Positions 1-12,092 of a stretch of 64,000 nt of DNA are shown piece after piece. A program made the translations under genes and the position numbers. The notes under the pieces were generated by a model. The model worked only from the letters and a program-made list of their open reading frames with translations. It did not search any database and had not been told where the DNA came from. Numbering within the stretch: position 1 is the first letter of the stretch; every line of letters starts with the position of its first letter. Source of the DNA: Austropuccinia psidii (taxonomy: Eukaryota; Basidiomycota; Pucciniomycetes; Pucciniales; Sphaerophragmiaceae). The stretch is from contig JALGQZ010000002.1 of the NCBI GenBank assembly GCA_023105745.1, positions 46,102,497 to 46,166,496 on the forward strand, given 5' to 3'.

Positions 1-1860
1 TGGGCCTTGTAAAAATTAAACTACTTCTTGAAGGGATGTGTTTTTGAGGTGATAACAGATTGTACAGCTGTCAAATCACTTTTAAACATGAAAACACCCA
101 ACAGACATATGCTCAGATGGCAAATAGCCATCCAATAATACAGAGGAAATATGACTATTGCTCATAAGGATGGGAATATTCATAAGAATGCAGATGGACT
201 AAGCAGATGGCCATTACCAAATAATATTGATAATCCTGCTTATGTGCCAGAAGAAGCTTCACCACAAATTCCAATAGAAGGAATAAGTGTTACAGACTTG
301 AACACCACCTTCTTTAAAGAAGTCAGAAGTAGTTACACCCAAGATAAGAATTGTAGCATCTTATGCCAATTACTTAACAAAGGCTGTAAAGACAACTCTC
401 TAATACATGCCTTGGATGAAGTATGGAAAAAATATTATTATGAAGGAAGATTTCACCTACTGGATGGTATAATTTACCACAGAACCAAGCACACATGTGT
501 CATGAAAGTTGTAGACAGGTCATTAATCAATCTAGTACTGAAAGAATGCCATGATAGCCCCTTTTCAGGACATCTGTCTGAAGACAGAACAAGAGAGAAA
601 GTAAAGACCTGCATATGGTGGCCAATGTGGCAGAAAGATGTTGCAGAGTATTGCAAGACCTGTGACAGATGCCAAAAAGCAAGTAAATCCACTGGCAAGA
701 GACTTGGAAATATGATAAAAATCCAAGAACCAAGCAGACCTTGGGAAACTTTCGATATGGATTGGGTAACTGGCCTACCACCAGGAGGTGACAGAAGCTA
801 TAATGCTTTCCTAGTAATTGTGGACAGATTCAGTAAAACTCCAATCTTTTTACCATTTCACAAGGATGATACAGCCATGGATACAGCTCTTCTGATATGG
901 AATAGAGTAGTGTCATGGACTGGGATATTTACAAATATCATTAGTGATAGGTATCCCAAATTCACTTCAGCACTATGGACAAATCTTCACCAATTGTTTG
1001 GCACTAAACTGTCTTTCTCTACAGCCTACCACCCACAAACTGATGGCCTGGCTGAAAGGATGATCCAAACCTTAGAAGATATGGTGAGAAGATTTTGTGC
1101 ATATGGCCTTGAATTCAAAGATTGTGATGGATTTACCCATGCTTGGTGTACTCTGCTACCAGAACTGGAATTAGCATATAAAACATCAATCCATGCCAGT
1201 ACCAATCAAACTCCTGCTATTCTAGAAAAAGGATGGAAACCCAAATTACCCCAAGATTTCTGGAGGAAAGATTTAATTGAAATACATCCCACAGCTGCTA
1301 GCTTCAAAGGAATGCTATAAAAAGCTAGAAAGCATGCAGTAAGGTGCATGGAGGACTCTTTTGCATATGCTAAAGACAAATAGGATAAATCACATGCAAC
1401 TCCAGATTTCAAAGTGGGGGACCTAGTTCTTGTATCCACCACTAACTTCAATAACATCAAAGGATGTAAAAAGTTGAAAGACTCCTTTTCAGGACCTTTT
1501 TTTATTAAGGCCCTCCATGGAGAAAATGCTGCTGAAGTAGAGTTATCTGAAGAACTTAGAAATAAGCATCCTACATTTCCAGTGAGCTTGATAAAGCCAT
1601 AGAAATCTAGTGATTCTGAGAAATTTCCCTTGAGAAATAAGATTCCCCAAGTTATACCTCCTATTGAGATGTCTGGTACTAAGAAAATTACCAAAGTTCT
1701 TAAAGAAAGAAAATTAAGAACCAAAAAAGTAAGGGAATACCTTGTTAGGTACAGTGACCCAGCTTGTGAAGATGAATGGTTAGAAGAAAAAGATATACCA
1801 GAAGCTACCAAACTCCTCAGGAGATTCAGACACACTAGAAATACCAATATTACAAAGTAA
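1..1860 (+). pseudogene. Ty3/gypsy pol 3' end: RNase H, integrase, chromodomain (element A)
   Basis: One reading frame runs through the segment with in-frame stops at 10-12, 136-138, 1318-1320, 1381-1383 and 1600-1602. The RNase H tail ends in the usual DGLSRW motif (about 190-210). Integrase follows. Its HHCC zinc-binding domain is intact (HDSPFSGH near 550-575, CKTCDRC near 652-672). The catalytic aspartates are at 760-762 and 946-948 and the glutamate at 1054-1056, so the active-site triad survives. A normally conserved Asp two codons after the second catalytic Asp is Tyr (952-954). The GPY/F-like region covers about 1414-1602, and a chromodomain (YLVRY, EWLEEKDI) spans about 1735-1845. 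The premature stops make it non-functional. It is the best preserved integrase in the window. Confidence 0.9.
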
Positions 1861-1871
1861 TATTATTTTTT

Positions 1872-1883
1872 AGGGGGAGGGAA
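1872..1883 (+). other. Polypurine tract of element A
   Basis: A purine run (AGGGGGAGGGAA) lies immediately before the LTR start TGTGAGCC. This is the usual position for the plus-strand primer of an LTR retrotransposon. Confidence 0.8.
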
Positions 1884-3685
1884 TGTGAGCCTTAGAGGTA
1901 TTTTCATATACCCAAAAGACCACAAAAGATAAATTGAGATACAAATATAAATAAAATAAATTTATTTATATTATGAAAATAAAAACTAGAATATAAATAC
2001 AAACTTATATTTAAAAATCAAAATTTAATTATAATTTAAAAATAAAATTACATTAAGTCTTGAAATTATAAAATTACATTTATACTTGAAAAAAATTAAG
2101 TAAAAATGAATTTTTAACAAAATTATAAAACAATCAATAAATTTGCAAAAAAGTTAAATAAAAATTATTAGAACTTTTTTTCCAATAAATAAACATATAA
2201 AAATTATTTCACCATTAAATTCCTTATAAAAAATCAGGTGGGGTCACCTCTGAGTGAAATTTTTGTAACTCAACTCTAAATAAGCTTAAATTAAGTTTTT
2301 AGTATTTTCAATACAAAAATTGAAAATCCTCAAAACTTTAATTTAATCCACACCACATGTAGTGTTAACCATCAAATTTTGTGTTAAAATTGAGGTGTTG
2401 TGTTTAGTTTAGAAGCTATGAGGATTTAAAGTATTTTCAATTGAATTCAATTGAAATGTCAAAATGTGCGCGTGTATTACATAAGTGAACTTTGATTTAC
2501 ATATGAGGTATCAATTATTACTGTATCAAACTGTACAACTCAATTGAATTACATATGTAAATTATAAGTATAATAAATGATGAGGAATTAAAGGAAAAAT
2601 AAATTGGAAAGATTAAATTTGGGGGGGAAAAGGAACTCCAGCTCTAAGGGGGAGCTACACCCCCAAAATCCTTGCTGACAGGCGTGTGGTGTCAAAATTC
2701 ATGCAAAAGCTCATCACTTTTGGCCTGGAATTGAGTTATAGGGTCTGTGGACTCAATTGATGATGAGGTTTTGATACCAACTGGGGTAGTTTTAGCTGTT
2801 GCCAAGAGGGTAAAACTACCCTTAAGATAAAAAATCATAGTAAAAACAGTTCTAACTGGTTTCTACGTCTCTTACACACATTCTGACGTGTTTTGAAGGC
2901 TCTAGACCATGTATATCTATAGTAATGGCTGATTTAAGGGTCTAAAATGGCTAAAAATGGCTTAAACCAGCCCTTTTTTGTCTAAAACAGGGTTCAATGA
3001 TGCCATAATGGCTTTTCTGTTGTCAGACTGTTTTTCACGACTGACAAGAGTAAATTTTACTTTTGGAGTAAGAAAATTGATGGCTATAAAAGAATGTCTT
3101 CTTTGCCTCACTTTTCCCTTCATGTTAGAATCTTTTCCTTTTATAATTAGTTTAAACATTGTTAAACCAATCAATAAAATATTCCAACCACCTTTCTTAA
3201 ATCATTTTAAACCTTTTAACCATGTGAAAAAATCTTTATACTCATTTTTACCCCTGAACCACCCCAAAAGTGAATTAAAGCATCTTTCATCACTGTAAAC
3301 TTTGTCACTTTTTTTCCAAATTCACTCTGGTCACTTTTGGGCGTGTTTTCTCTTTAATATTCTTTTTAAAGACTCTGTCCTTTAATTAATTTCTTGCAGT
3401 TCTTTGCTCAATTAATTTCAATTGAAATTGCTCTTGAAGAAATTTCTTTTGTAGCCTCAAATATCTCTTGTAGAGTATTTTTGGATAAATTTTTATTGTT
3501 GGTAAAACAATAAATCTTTATAATATTATTGTTTTATACTAATAAAGTTATAAAAAATAAATTTTGTGTTTTTTCTCTTAAAAATAATATTTCTTACTAT
3601 TTTTAATTGGTTTTTACCTTATACAAATTTTGAGGACAGGAAAACTACTTGATTTTTAATCAAAGTTTCATATCCACACCTTACA
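1884..3685 (+). repeat. 3' LTR of element A (A/B family, about 1.8 kb)
   Basis: It starts TGTGAGCC after the polypurine tract and ends CCTTACA. The start matches 61041-62841 nearly base for base over long stretches, including the segment beginning AGGTATTTTCATATACCC. It is also recognisably related to the LTRs at 9052-10997, 14015-15811 and 38927-40914. Small open frames inside it (for example 2978-3298) are probably incidental to LTR sequence. Confidence 0.85.
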
Positions 3686-5470
3686 GTAAGGCTGTTACCC
3701 AATCCATTTGAGCTATTTCACAAGGGGATTTTGGTTCTTGGATTTGGATCATCATCTCAAATTTCTTTCCTGTGTCTCTGTTTGCTTTCTGGAATCTGTC
3801 ACAGGTTTAGCAGTATTCTGCAACATATTTCTTCCAATTTGGACACCAAGAGCAGGTTCTTACCCTCTCTAGCGTTCTTTCTTCTGAGAGATGTCCAGCT
3901 GAAACAATATTATGACATTCATGTAGTATAGTGCTTATCAGAGTTCTATCTGTTGAACCCATAACACATGTATGTTTAGTTCTATAATAGAGGATTCCAT
4001 CAAGGAGGTGGAATCTTCCTTCATCATATGCCTTTTCCATATTTCATCTAGTTTTGATGAAAGTGATGGGTATTTACAGTATTTTATTAGAATTTGGCAT
4101 AGGATATGGCAGTTTTTGTTCATTCTATAGCTTTCTTTAACATGGTTAAAGAATTCTGTGCCAATATCTGTTACACATATGTATTCTATATGGTGCTTGT
4201 CCTGTGGTACCCATGCTGTATTTTCAGGTGTATTTGCCATAGCCCATCTGCTAAGACCACCTACATTTTTATGAATATTACCAGATTTATGACCTATAGT
4301 CATATTTACTCTATACTCATGGATGGCAATTTGCCATCTTAGCATATGTCTATTTGGAGTTTTCATGTTTAATAAAGATTTTACAACATTGAAATCTGTA
4401 ATTACATCAAACACTGTTCCATTTAAATAATGGTGTAATTTTTTTAAAGCCCACACTAAGCAAAGGACTTCCATTTGCCTTGCTCCATACCTTGCTTCTG
4501 TTGGCTTTATTGGTCTTGAAATGAAGCATATTGGTCCTTCAACAGGTTTTTCATTGATTATTTGTGTCTGGTGTAGTGCAGCACCTAGCCCTTCTCCACA
4601 AGCATCAATGTATAGTTTAAAGGGTAGTTTCCAAGAAATGGGGAATTTGTTAAGGGATTTTTGAGTTATTCATATGCCTTTACTCTTTCTTCAGACATTT
4701 CATAGACTGTCTGTTTGTCACAGAGATTATACAAGGATTTAGAAATTCTTGCAAAGTCTTTTATATGCTGTCTGTAATAACCAGAAAATCCTAGAAATGA
4801 TTGTGTTTATTTTTTGGTTTGGGGAATTGGATTCAATAGGACTGCTGCTACTTTAGTTTTATCTATTCCCAAGCTTAGTCCAGATACAACATGTCCCAGT
4901 GCTTTCAGTTCACTGTATGCAAAATGACACTTTTTCCAGGAAATTTTCATTTTTATTTGTTCTATTTTTTGCAAGACTCTTTCTAGTCTTGTTAAGTGAC
5001 TATCCCAAATTTCTGAGCAAACTATGATATCAGCAATATAGATCATCAACCATCCTTCTGAAAATTCTTCAGGAAATATGGTATTCATCATCCTTTGATA
5101 ATGGGAAGGTGCATTTTTTATACCAAATGGCATTCTCAGATATTCAAAAATTCCACAGTGGACTATTATCTTCAGTAGTCTTTTGGCATTTTATGTTAAG
5201 ACATTTTTATGAAAAACCTTCAGAGCGTCCATGGCTGTGATGAGCTTAGCCTGCAAAAATTGTGTTAATGTCTCATGGATTCTGGGTACTAAATATCTGT
5301 CAGGGATAGTATAGGTGTTTAGATCTCTAAAGTCCCCTAACATCCTTGATTTTCCATTATGCCAAGTTATAATGACAAGTGTAGTGACCTCTATGTGTTC
5401 ATTATGTCCTACTTTCCTTAATACTACAAGGTCCATTAATTTGTTAATGTGTACCTCTACGCTTCTCTAG
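3686..5470 (-). pseudogene. Element B pol: RT, RNase H, partial integrase
   Basis: Reverse transcriptase is visible at 5436-5191 (LGDFRDLN, the fungal Ty3 'DFRALN' motif) and 5133-4807 (MPFGIKNAPSHYQ). The catalytic box at 5029-5040 reads YIAD instead of Y(I/V)DD, so the first catalytic aspartate is lost (GAT to GCT). RNase H appears in 4474-3938 ([28 protein letters not shown]). An integrase zinc-finger region follows, and homology stops at MDWVTA (3690-3707). Segments lie in different frames, so small indels are present as well as stops. Domain order and wording match element A closely, so both belong to one element superfamily. Confidence 0.85.
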
Positions 5471-5679
5471 TTCTTGGGCTAGCTGGGTAAGATGGTCTTC
5501 TTAATAAAGGTGGATAAGGTTTCTCCACATTAAGGATTATGTCTACTTCATGTCCAATTATGAAACCAAGTGGTTCTTTGTCAGTTGAAAAGGCATTTGT
5601 ATATTTAAATAAGAGGTCAATAAACTTTTCTTTCATTTTTTCTGTTAATTCTTGATTGAATTATGCCTCTTTAAGTTGT

Positions 5680-6480
5680 TCAGCTATAAAAAATCCTTTT
5701 CTGGGATTTTTTCTTCACTCTTAATAACTGTAATTTGTTTTTTGTTATTAAAGAAGCCAACTTTTTCCTTTTATTGTCTCCTATGGTAAAATATCTATCT
5801 TTTTGGTTAGAGATATCTATGCCATAAATTGAAAAGTAATCATTTCCAAGTATAAAATGGTTACTAGTGCAGTTTTCCATTACCACAAACTCTACTTTCA
5901 ATCTGATACATTTTAAAGGATTAGGAAAGATTAGTGTTAAGTAAATTATTCCAAGGGGATTCATGCTTTCACCTGCACTACTAAATTTGGCCCCTTGTAT
6001 TGGTATCAGGTTTCCTTCCCAATCTGGTACAATTGTTTTCAAATTACTCTTACCAACACATGTACAATATGCCCCTGTATCTAATTTCACTTTTTCCTCT
6101 TTGTTTTCCACCATGAAAATACTTATACTTGATTTTCCGGCTGTATACCCCATTCCTTTTTCTGGTTTGGTTCTATACAATTTAGCATCTTGTATGTTTG
6201 TCAGCCTTGTGTCAAATTTTCCAACTTGTGGTAAGTTTGAATTGACATCCAGTACTTCATATATTAAATCAATATTATTAATTTGTGCATTAATTATATT
6301 AATTTCATCACTTTCAGAAGTTTCTGATTCTTCAGTGTCCTTTTCAGAGTAAGATTCTTCTTTGTCATTGTGGTCTTCTGTTTCCACAATTTCATTGATT
6401 TTTGCTTTTTTAATGCAGTTATTGGCTAAGTGTCCAATACCTCCACATTTGTGGCACTTTCTTTGCTCATTACTTTTGGA
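5680..6480 (-). pseudogene. Element B nucleocapsid zinc knuckle and aspartic protease
   Basis: A perfect CCHC zinc knuckle (CHKCGGIGHLANNC) is encoded at 6456-6415, followed by an acidic linker and a retropepsin-like domain. The catalytic triad DTGA sits at 6081-6070 and a HFILGNDYF motif near 5850 is the typical C-terminal half of the protease. The open stretch 6387-5680 has no stop codon. This part of B could still encode an intact protease fold, unlike its RT. Confidence 0.85.
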
Positions 6481-6825
6481 TTCATTGGGCTTGAAAGGTT
6501 CTGCTGGTTTATATTTCTTGATAAATGGTTAATTTGAACTTTAAATGTCCAATATCTTCCAAGTTCTTCCAATTTTTGTCCTTGTCACTATGTCTTATAG
6601 TGCATTGATATACTCTTCTGTGAAGAATTCTTCTATACAACTGCTTCTCAGGGAATGTTCAAATTCTGCTCCACATTTCTTAGGTATTTTCATATGTACC
6701 ATCTTTTGTGACATTTCTGGGTACAGTGCATTTAGTCTTTCAACTTTTTTTAAGAACCAAGTAAAAGGTTTATCCTTATCTCAGTCAAAGAAGGAATTTT
6801 CAAATGCATTCTCTATTTTGTACCT

Positions 6826-8375
6826 CTAGGAATCATTATCCCACTTGGTGATTATTTCTTGTTTCCACCAAGACCAGGTATTTTTGCCATTTGTTTTCCT
6901 TATGCCATAATACCATATTTTTTCAGATTTCTCAAATAGTGAGTGTAATCTGGCAGTGATTAATTCATCTGGTATGGCATAATCTTCTTGTAACATGTCA
7001 ATTGTTTTAATAAATGACATATGGTCATATCCACCTTCTCCTGTGAATGTTGGCAATTCTTTAAATTGAGGTGCTTCCTTCATTAAGGCTTGGTTATTGT
7101 CTTGATGACTCAAGTCTGTTATGAATGGATTTTTCATTTCCTATTTTGGCTTAAAAGTACTTCTTATGTGAGAAAATGGGGTTGATAACTTTGGCATGTT
7201 TAAGTTAGCCTCACTGATTTTATCCATTTTTCAGTAACAAATCTCATTTCACTTTGAATATCATCTTTAAGATTCATTCTTGCTTCATCACTTTTTTCTA
7301 CATGGTCTAGAAGCAATTCTTGGTGTGATGAAGTCTTTTCTTCAGTTTTTTCCACAGAAATACTTCATTTGTTTAATTTTTCTGTAAGATTATCAATACT
7401 CACGTCATAATTTATTGTCAAATTTTTTTCTTTGATATCTTTTATTTATTTATACAATTCCTGTTGTCCTTTTATTAATTTCTGAGTATTGTTAATTAAA
7501 ATTTTTGGTTTATTATTTTGAACCATAAATTTAATGTTATCAATTTCTTTCTTATTTTGTACTACAACTTTTGTTAAAGATGATAAGTTATCATTTATTT
7601 CTTGTAAAGATAATAAACTGTTTTTAATTTCCTAAAGAGGTAAAACACTATTTTTAATTTCTGTTAAAGTATTTACAACATCTGGAGACAAAGTTATTCA
7701 TTTGAGAAATGAGATTGTCTCATTCTTTGTTCCTCCTTGTCCTTGAATTCCATCAAGGTTCTGGCCATGTGGAAGACATTTTCCATGGCATCTTTGTGGA
7801 TTCTTGGAATCTTGTAGCTTGGGGAATATGGTTTTCTCCAGTTCTTTTTCTTGTTCTTCTTCCCTTCTTGGGGAAGTGGGTTGGCTTGGGGCTTGTTGGT
7901 AGAAGCTACTGGGCCTTCTTCCTTGGTTTCCTCCCTCTTTATGGCATGGTGTTCCTTGATATTTTCGATTTGAGGTTTTGATGATAGTGGATTCCATCCA
8001 TTGGAGTATCTCACTATTTCCTCCTATTTGAGGATGTGCCAGGATTTCATTACTCCTTGGTGGATTTGTGGCAACATTTCCCAATCCTTGTCCTTGTATA
8101 CCGTGTAGTACCGCTTGTACTTTCTAATTAAAATGTCTATTTGAGCCCTCTGAATGTGATTTGTATCTGTTGGAGTCACTCATACTTATTTCTAGCTCTG
8201 GTTGAGATATTATGCGCATTTCTGGGACTTTCCTTTGGGATATGGCACTTCCTTGTGTGTATTCTGTTCCACTGGGGATTTTGGCCTTTCTTTTTCCTTT
8301 TGAGGGATCAATTCTACCTCTGAGTCAAGCTCCATCTGATTGGATGGAGTATTGAGAACCTCTTTTAGTAGTCAT
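6826..8375 (-). pseudogene. Element B gag (matrix-like N-terminus, coiled coil, capsid)
   Basis: The gag frame is read from ATG 8375-8373. It is interrupted by stops but open over 8084-7698, a Gln/Pro/Lys-rich stretch. It continues into a coiled-coil-like region of Leu/Lys/Asn repeats (about 7690-7440) and a capsid-like domain at 7137-6826 (ELPTFTGEGGYDH, WSWWKQEIITKW), which matches the retrotransposon gag pattern. The capsid segment is in another frame than the ATG, so indels have accumulated. From 8360 to 7694 a second same-strand frame is also largely open and is listed separately. Confidence 0.75.
7694..8372 (-). pseudogene. Second reading frame overlapping gag in element B (accessory ORF candidate)
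   Basis: This frame is offset by one base from gag. It is open at about 8372-8230 (acidic/Lys-rich, with NQMELDSEVELIPQ), has a cluster of stops, continues with a region containing WEMLPQIHQGV, and is open without interruption from 8014 to 7694. That last part is strongly basic (KKNKKKNWRKPYSPSYK), ends in an amphipathic stretch (MENVFHMARTLMEFKDKEEQ) and stops before the capsid domain. Two long open frames on the same strand in an otherwise stop-ridden element suggest real dual coding. Elements C and D show the same arrangement. The function is unknown. Confidence 0.5.
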
Positions 8376-8447
8376 AATAAAAAAGAAAAAGATTTCAGGA
8401 AAAGAATTTATTTTTATGGTAATTATTTTTAAAAAGGAGGTACTCAC

Positions 8448-8574
8448 CTGAAGAGTCCTGGAAAGTCTGATTTCTTAGCATTCTTTTTCTTAATGACAAT
8501 AGGTGTTGGGGAACTTGGGAAAGTTTCTTCCACCACTCTTTCAACAGTGGTTTGGTCTTCCTCTGCCGGGTTGT
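8448..8574 (-). pseudogene. Leader exon upstream of gag, element B
   Basis: On the minus strand the segment is preceded by a 3' splice-like site (GTGCTTTCAG) and ends at a near-perfect 5' splice site (CTTCAG/GTGAGTA). It encodes an open acidic-to-basic peptide containing VVEETFPSSP and VIKKKNAKK. The EETF(I)P motif recurs in the leader exons of elements C and D. The acceptor of the following intron is unclear in this copy, and the phase to the overlapping frame does not fit exactly, so an indel is likely. Confidence 0.5.
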
Positions 8575-9031
8575 CTGAAAGCACTAAAAAGACAAATAAA
8601 TATAAGTCTTTTTATAAAAAGTGTTATTTTTGACAAGATATGGCAATTTTCCATGTGAAAATTGCTTTTATATCTTATAATAAATGAAATTAATAAAGAA
8701 ATTAAGAAAATAACTTTTTTTATTGGTTTTTAATATTTTTTCAATATTTTTATTTTTAAAGTATAAAATAAAAATGAAGATGATTATTTTATGAAATTAA
8801 TTTATAATATAAAATTATTCTTAATTTATAAATATCTTTTGTAGTCACTAGAGGCACTCAAAGAAAGTTCTTGAAAGTCTCAGTATGTAAAAAACCATAT
8901 GTAAGACAGTACAATTGTTCTCCAAATGCCTTCATAGCTTTTAAAATCAATATATAATTTTATGATTATAAATTTGATTTATTATTAGATAAACCCTATT
9001 TGGATCTTTTTAAAGGTCTTTTCAAGGAAAT

Positions 9032-9049
9032 ATCACGGCCAGCCCCCCA
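9032..9049 (-). other. Primer binding site of element B
   Basis: On the minus strand TGGGGGGCTGGCCGTGAT begins two bases inside the 5' LTR edge. TGG is the expected complement of a tRNA CCA end. Elements C and D carry a nearly identical TGGGGGCCTGGC at the same place. The matching tRNA was not identified. Confidence 0.7.
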
Positions 9050-9051
9050 AA

Positions 9052-10997
9052 TATAAGGTTTGACTATGAAACAATAAGTAAATATTACAAATATTTTACT
9101 TATTGTACTCTGAATATCCTTATGAATAAAATGAATAAGATAACAATAATTATAATAATAAAGATTTATTAGAATTATGGCGTAAAAATAATTATATTAT
9201 TAAATAAGTATAATAATATACTTTATATTTTAAAGTAATAATATAATAAATACATATATTAATATTCAATAATTAATATATTTAAAAGAACTTTATTATT
9301 GTTACCAACAAATAAAAAAGGTGTTAAAAATGGTTTTTTATTAATCAAAAACAATTAATAACAATAATATTACTAATACTAAAGTTATATACTAATATAA
9401 ATACTATTTATATTAAGAATAAGAATAGAAAATAACCTACTTTGAACACTTAATATGATAATTTTGAAATATTTCACACCAAATAATGTAAATGCAAATT
9501 CTTTAAATTGTATTTACAAATTAAACAAAAGAAATTACAAGTATTCTTGATTTTATGTAGAAATAAGATTTTTAAGAGAATTATTACAAAAGGAATTGAG
9601 CAATTGCAGTAATCACATCAAGATTGATTATCAAAATAAAGATTACCTTTGGTATTTGATAATATAATACATTTATATATAAAGAATAAAGATTTTACCT
9701 CCTCATTTAATTGTTCTATTGTTTTTGATGCGTCTGAGGGGGAAATAGAGTATAAAGAGCTGTATTTATAGTGAATTACTCCCTTCTAGAGTTAAGTAGG
9801 CTTCTAGTAGACGTGTGCTGTTGGTATAAACTGGAAATGGTCAGTAATTTAAGGTTTAGTGATGATTACATAATGATCAAACCATCTTATCTCATTACTA
9901 CGCCAGTTTTTAGAGTTATCACTATAACTCTAAGTTTGATGAAATAATAGGCTTGGAAGAAGCCTAAGCTTTGTGGATTTTTATAGTATTAATCATAATC
10001 TAATAGTATTCACTAGTTATATAATTAATATAACTGTTAAAATTAAAATAAGATTACAGTGAGTGATCATAAATGATCAATTTTAAGCTTGAAATTTGAT
10101 CATTGATACCTTTCAAGTTATAAAAGCTAAAGCCATTCAAAGAGTGAGATCTGATAGCTTGGCATGTTGTTATTAAAATTTCAAGAGAATTTTATTACAT
10201 CATCAAAACTCTATTATTTATTATTTTTCTTGTATCTCATCTTTTCTTTCAAAATTCAATATTTTAAACTTCAAACCTTGATCTCAGGGGGTTTTACCTT
10301 AAATATTATGATAAAAAATACATAATTATTCACGTATGACCTAGTAGAACCTGAATATTCACTTTGGTTCAAGTTTGGACCACTTTCACAACAAAGTGGT
10401 CAACAGCTCTAGCAATTTTGTTCAATAAACCCTTACAAGCTATAGCCTTGTTTATAGCTTGTCAAATAAAGTTCATATCTGTGTTCCTACAGTAATTAAG
10501 TGTAAAGCTTATCGCTGGTTCAACTCTCTATCATGTATATTTCAAAAGATATTAGCTAAAAACCATGAATGTATGCACTGACCACAAAGTGCATGAACTC
10601 AATTTAATTCCTTAAGTCTTGATTTTGGAGAAATAGCATAAAATGTTTTATGTGTAGTTTTTAATGAATAATCCAATGGTGAAATTTATTTCACATGTGG
10701 TTTCATTGGTTTCTGTGTTAAATAAGATTTTATATCCTTTTCAGGATATTCTTACATATTATTCAGTAATTATTGACTTTACAGATATGCCATAGAAATG
10801 ATATATGTGTATTTCACCATGAGTAATCTCATGGTGTAATTTATTTCAAATTTTTAATCATTGGATTATGATTCAATTCAAAGCTTATGCCTATTTATGG
10901 CATTTTCACTGGTTTTAAGATAATTATTAAGATTATAATTATTATGAAGTTTTCTTGTGACCTTTTGGGATATGTGGTCATATCTCAAAGGCTCACA
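9052..10997 (-). repeat. 5' LTR of element B (A/B family, 1946 bp)
   Basis: In plus orientation it begins TATAAGGTTTGAC (TGTAAGG with one change) next to the primer binding site and ends GGCTCACA. On the minus strand it therefore reads TGTGAGCC to CCTTATA. A TATA box (CTATAAATA) lies at 9771-9763 with a likely transcription start shortly downstream. The LTR is strongly AT-rich. It resembles the LTR of element A at both ends and in spaced blocks, and is close to the solo LTRs at 14015-15811 and 38927-40914. Confidence 0.85.
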
Positions 10998-11974
10998 GTT
11001 TTAGTGTAAGATACCTAAAGTGGGGTCTCCTTAGAGCAACAATAATCAAGGATATCTGATGGTGCCATCCATCTCTCCATATCACATCTAGAACAACAGT
11101 TATGGATCAAACAAGCTCCATACAGATTTTGAGAAAACCATATAGATGGATAACAAAAACTTATTATGGCATAACTTTGCCATATTTAATGTTACCTATA
11201 CAAAATGAGGTCAAATTGTGTAGATATCATCTAGGGCTACACAATGAACGAATTTTGAGCTCAATATCTCCAAAATAGACAAAGGTATAGCAGTTTTAAG
11301 GTTAAAATCCCACAATTGGGCCAATACACCTTTTCTGTGGGATAATCTCCCACAACTATGATTATGAGGTGTAAAAAAGACAAAGAAGAATGTTTATACT
11401 TTAATACCTCATAGTTCATTCAATACTGGGGTCTCATACAAGTTCTGTACAGAATTATATGCATCATACACGTCAGAAAAGGGCTGTGGTCCCCAGCTGA
11501 AAATTTTCACCCTTTATTGGTGAAAACTGCCCAGATGTGGTTTCAAAACCACATCTGAGCCCAATACAGTGTATACAAGCTTTGTGGAAACCACAAGCCA
11601 GTACCCAGAAGTAAAAAATGCTTCATTTCTCTACGTGGATTTCCAAGAGGGCCATTCCACCCCATTTTAGGATAAAAGGAGGCCTTTTCTCAACCAGAAA
11701 AGGTTTCCTCATCCTGATATTAAATTCCTATGTAGTACAACTTTCCAAAACAGTTATACTCTTTTAAATAACCAAGTTTAATTATAAATATAATTATTTT
11801 AGTCTTTTAATATAGTAACTCCATTGATAAAGCTGAACCCAGGGAGTTCAACAGCTCTCACCACCACTAAACCCCTTTTATTAAAACCTTTTTTATCTAA
11901 ATTATCTGTGTCACAGTCATAGTCTAGGTTGTAAATAGTATTATTATCAACTCTTCATATGCTCAGCCTGAAAT
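10998..11974 (+). repeat. C/D-family LTR, 3' two-thirds, forward
   Basis: The segment begins inside the family sequence (TTTAGTGTAAGATACC, compare reverse complement near 50880 in element D's LTR) and runs to the family end motif GCTCAGCCTGA. It includes the TATA-like GATAAAAGG region near 11670. The left part is missing because element B inserted here and B's left flank is itself gone. Confidence 0.8.
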
Positions 11975-12092
11975 TGATATCTTTGGAGCTGGTTTGGATC
12001 AGCTCCATATTTTGGTGGTATTTTACTTTACCATTGGTTTATGGTATCTTGGCTGTCATTCCTGTGCTTTGTATTTGAGTCAAAGGATAACA
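11975..12092 (-). repeat. C/D-family LTR terminal fragment, reverse
   Basis: About 118 bp match the first bases of the family LTR in reverse orientation (compare 51183-51300). It directly abuts the forward fragment, making a head-to-head LTR junction with most of the second copy deleted. Confidence 0.75.

Larger units (their letters stand above)
1..3685 (+). mobile_element. Ty3/gypsy element A, 3' part (pol end plus 3' LTR)
   Basis: The left part of this element lies outside the window. What remains is the end of RNase H, the integrase, a chromodomain, a polypurine tract and a full 3' LTR. Directly after the LTR, at 3686, the sequence becomes the integrase of element B on the opposite strand, broken just after its first catalytic motif (MDWV). 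The simplest reading is that A inserted into B, so a 5-bp copy of GTAAG (3686-3690) is expected left of A's 5' LTR. The chromodomain places it among chromoviruses, the main Ty3 branch of fungal genomes. Confidence 0.85.
3686..10997 (-). mobile_element. Ty3/gypsy element B (5' LTR to integrase), truncated by element A
   Basis: Read on the minus strand: 5' LTR (10997-9052), primer binding site (9049 leftwards), leader exon (8574-8448), gag (from ATG 8375), zinc knuckle, protease, RT, RNase H and the first part of integrase, ending at 3686 where A's LTR begins. The outer LTR edge (GCTCACA, 10997) is followed at once by a C/D-family LTR sequence, so B inserted into an older LTR. The coding part shifts frame several times and holds many stops. 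Confidence 0.85.

Noticed and set aside
1206..1847. 213-codon minus-strand frame
   Set aside because: Antisense shadow of the element A pol end. The plus strand has the chromodomain.
2978..3298. Open frame inside element A's LTR, with a related frame at 62132-62362 in element E's LTR
   Set aside because: The two LTRs are close copies, so a shared frame is expected. There is no motif, and it lies in LTR sequence that is not conserved as protein in the B-type LTRs.
3731..4342. Plus-strand frames rich in Cys, Phe and Ser
   Set aside because: Antisense to RNase H/integrase of element B.
5963..6352. 129-codon plus-strand frame
   Set aside because: Antisense to the element B protease, which has the DTGA motif on the minus strand.
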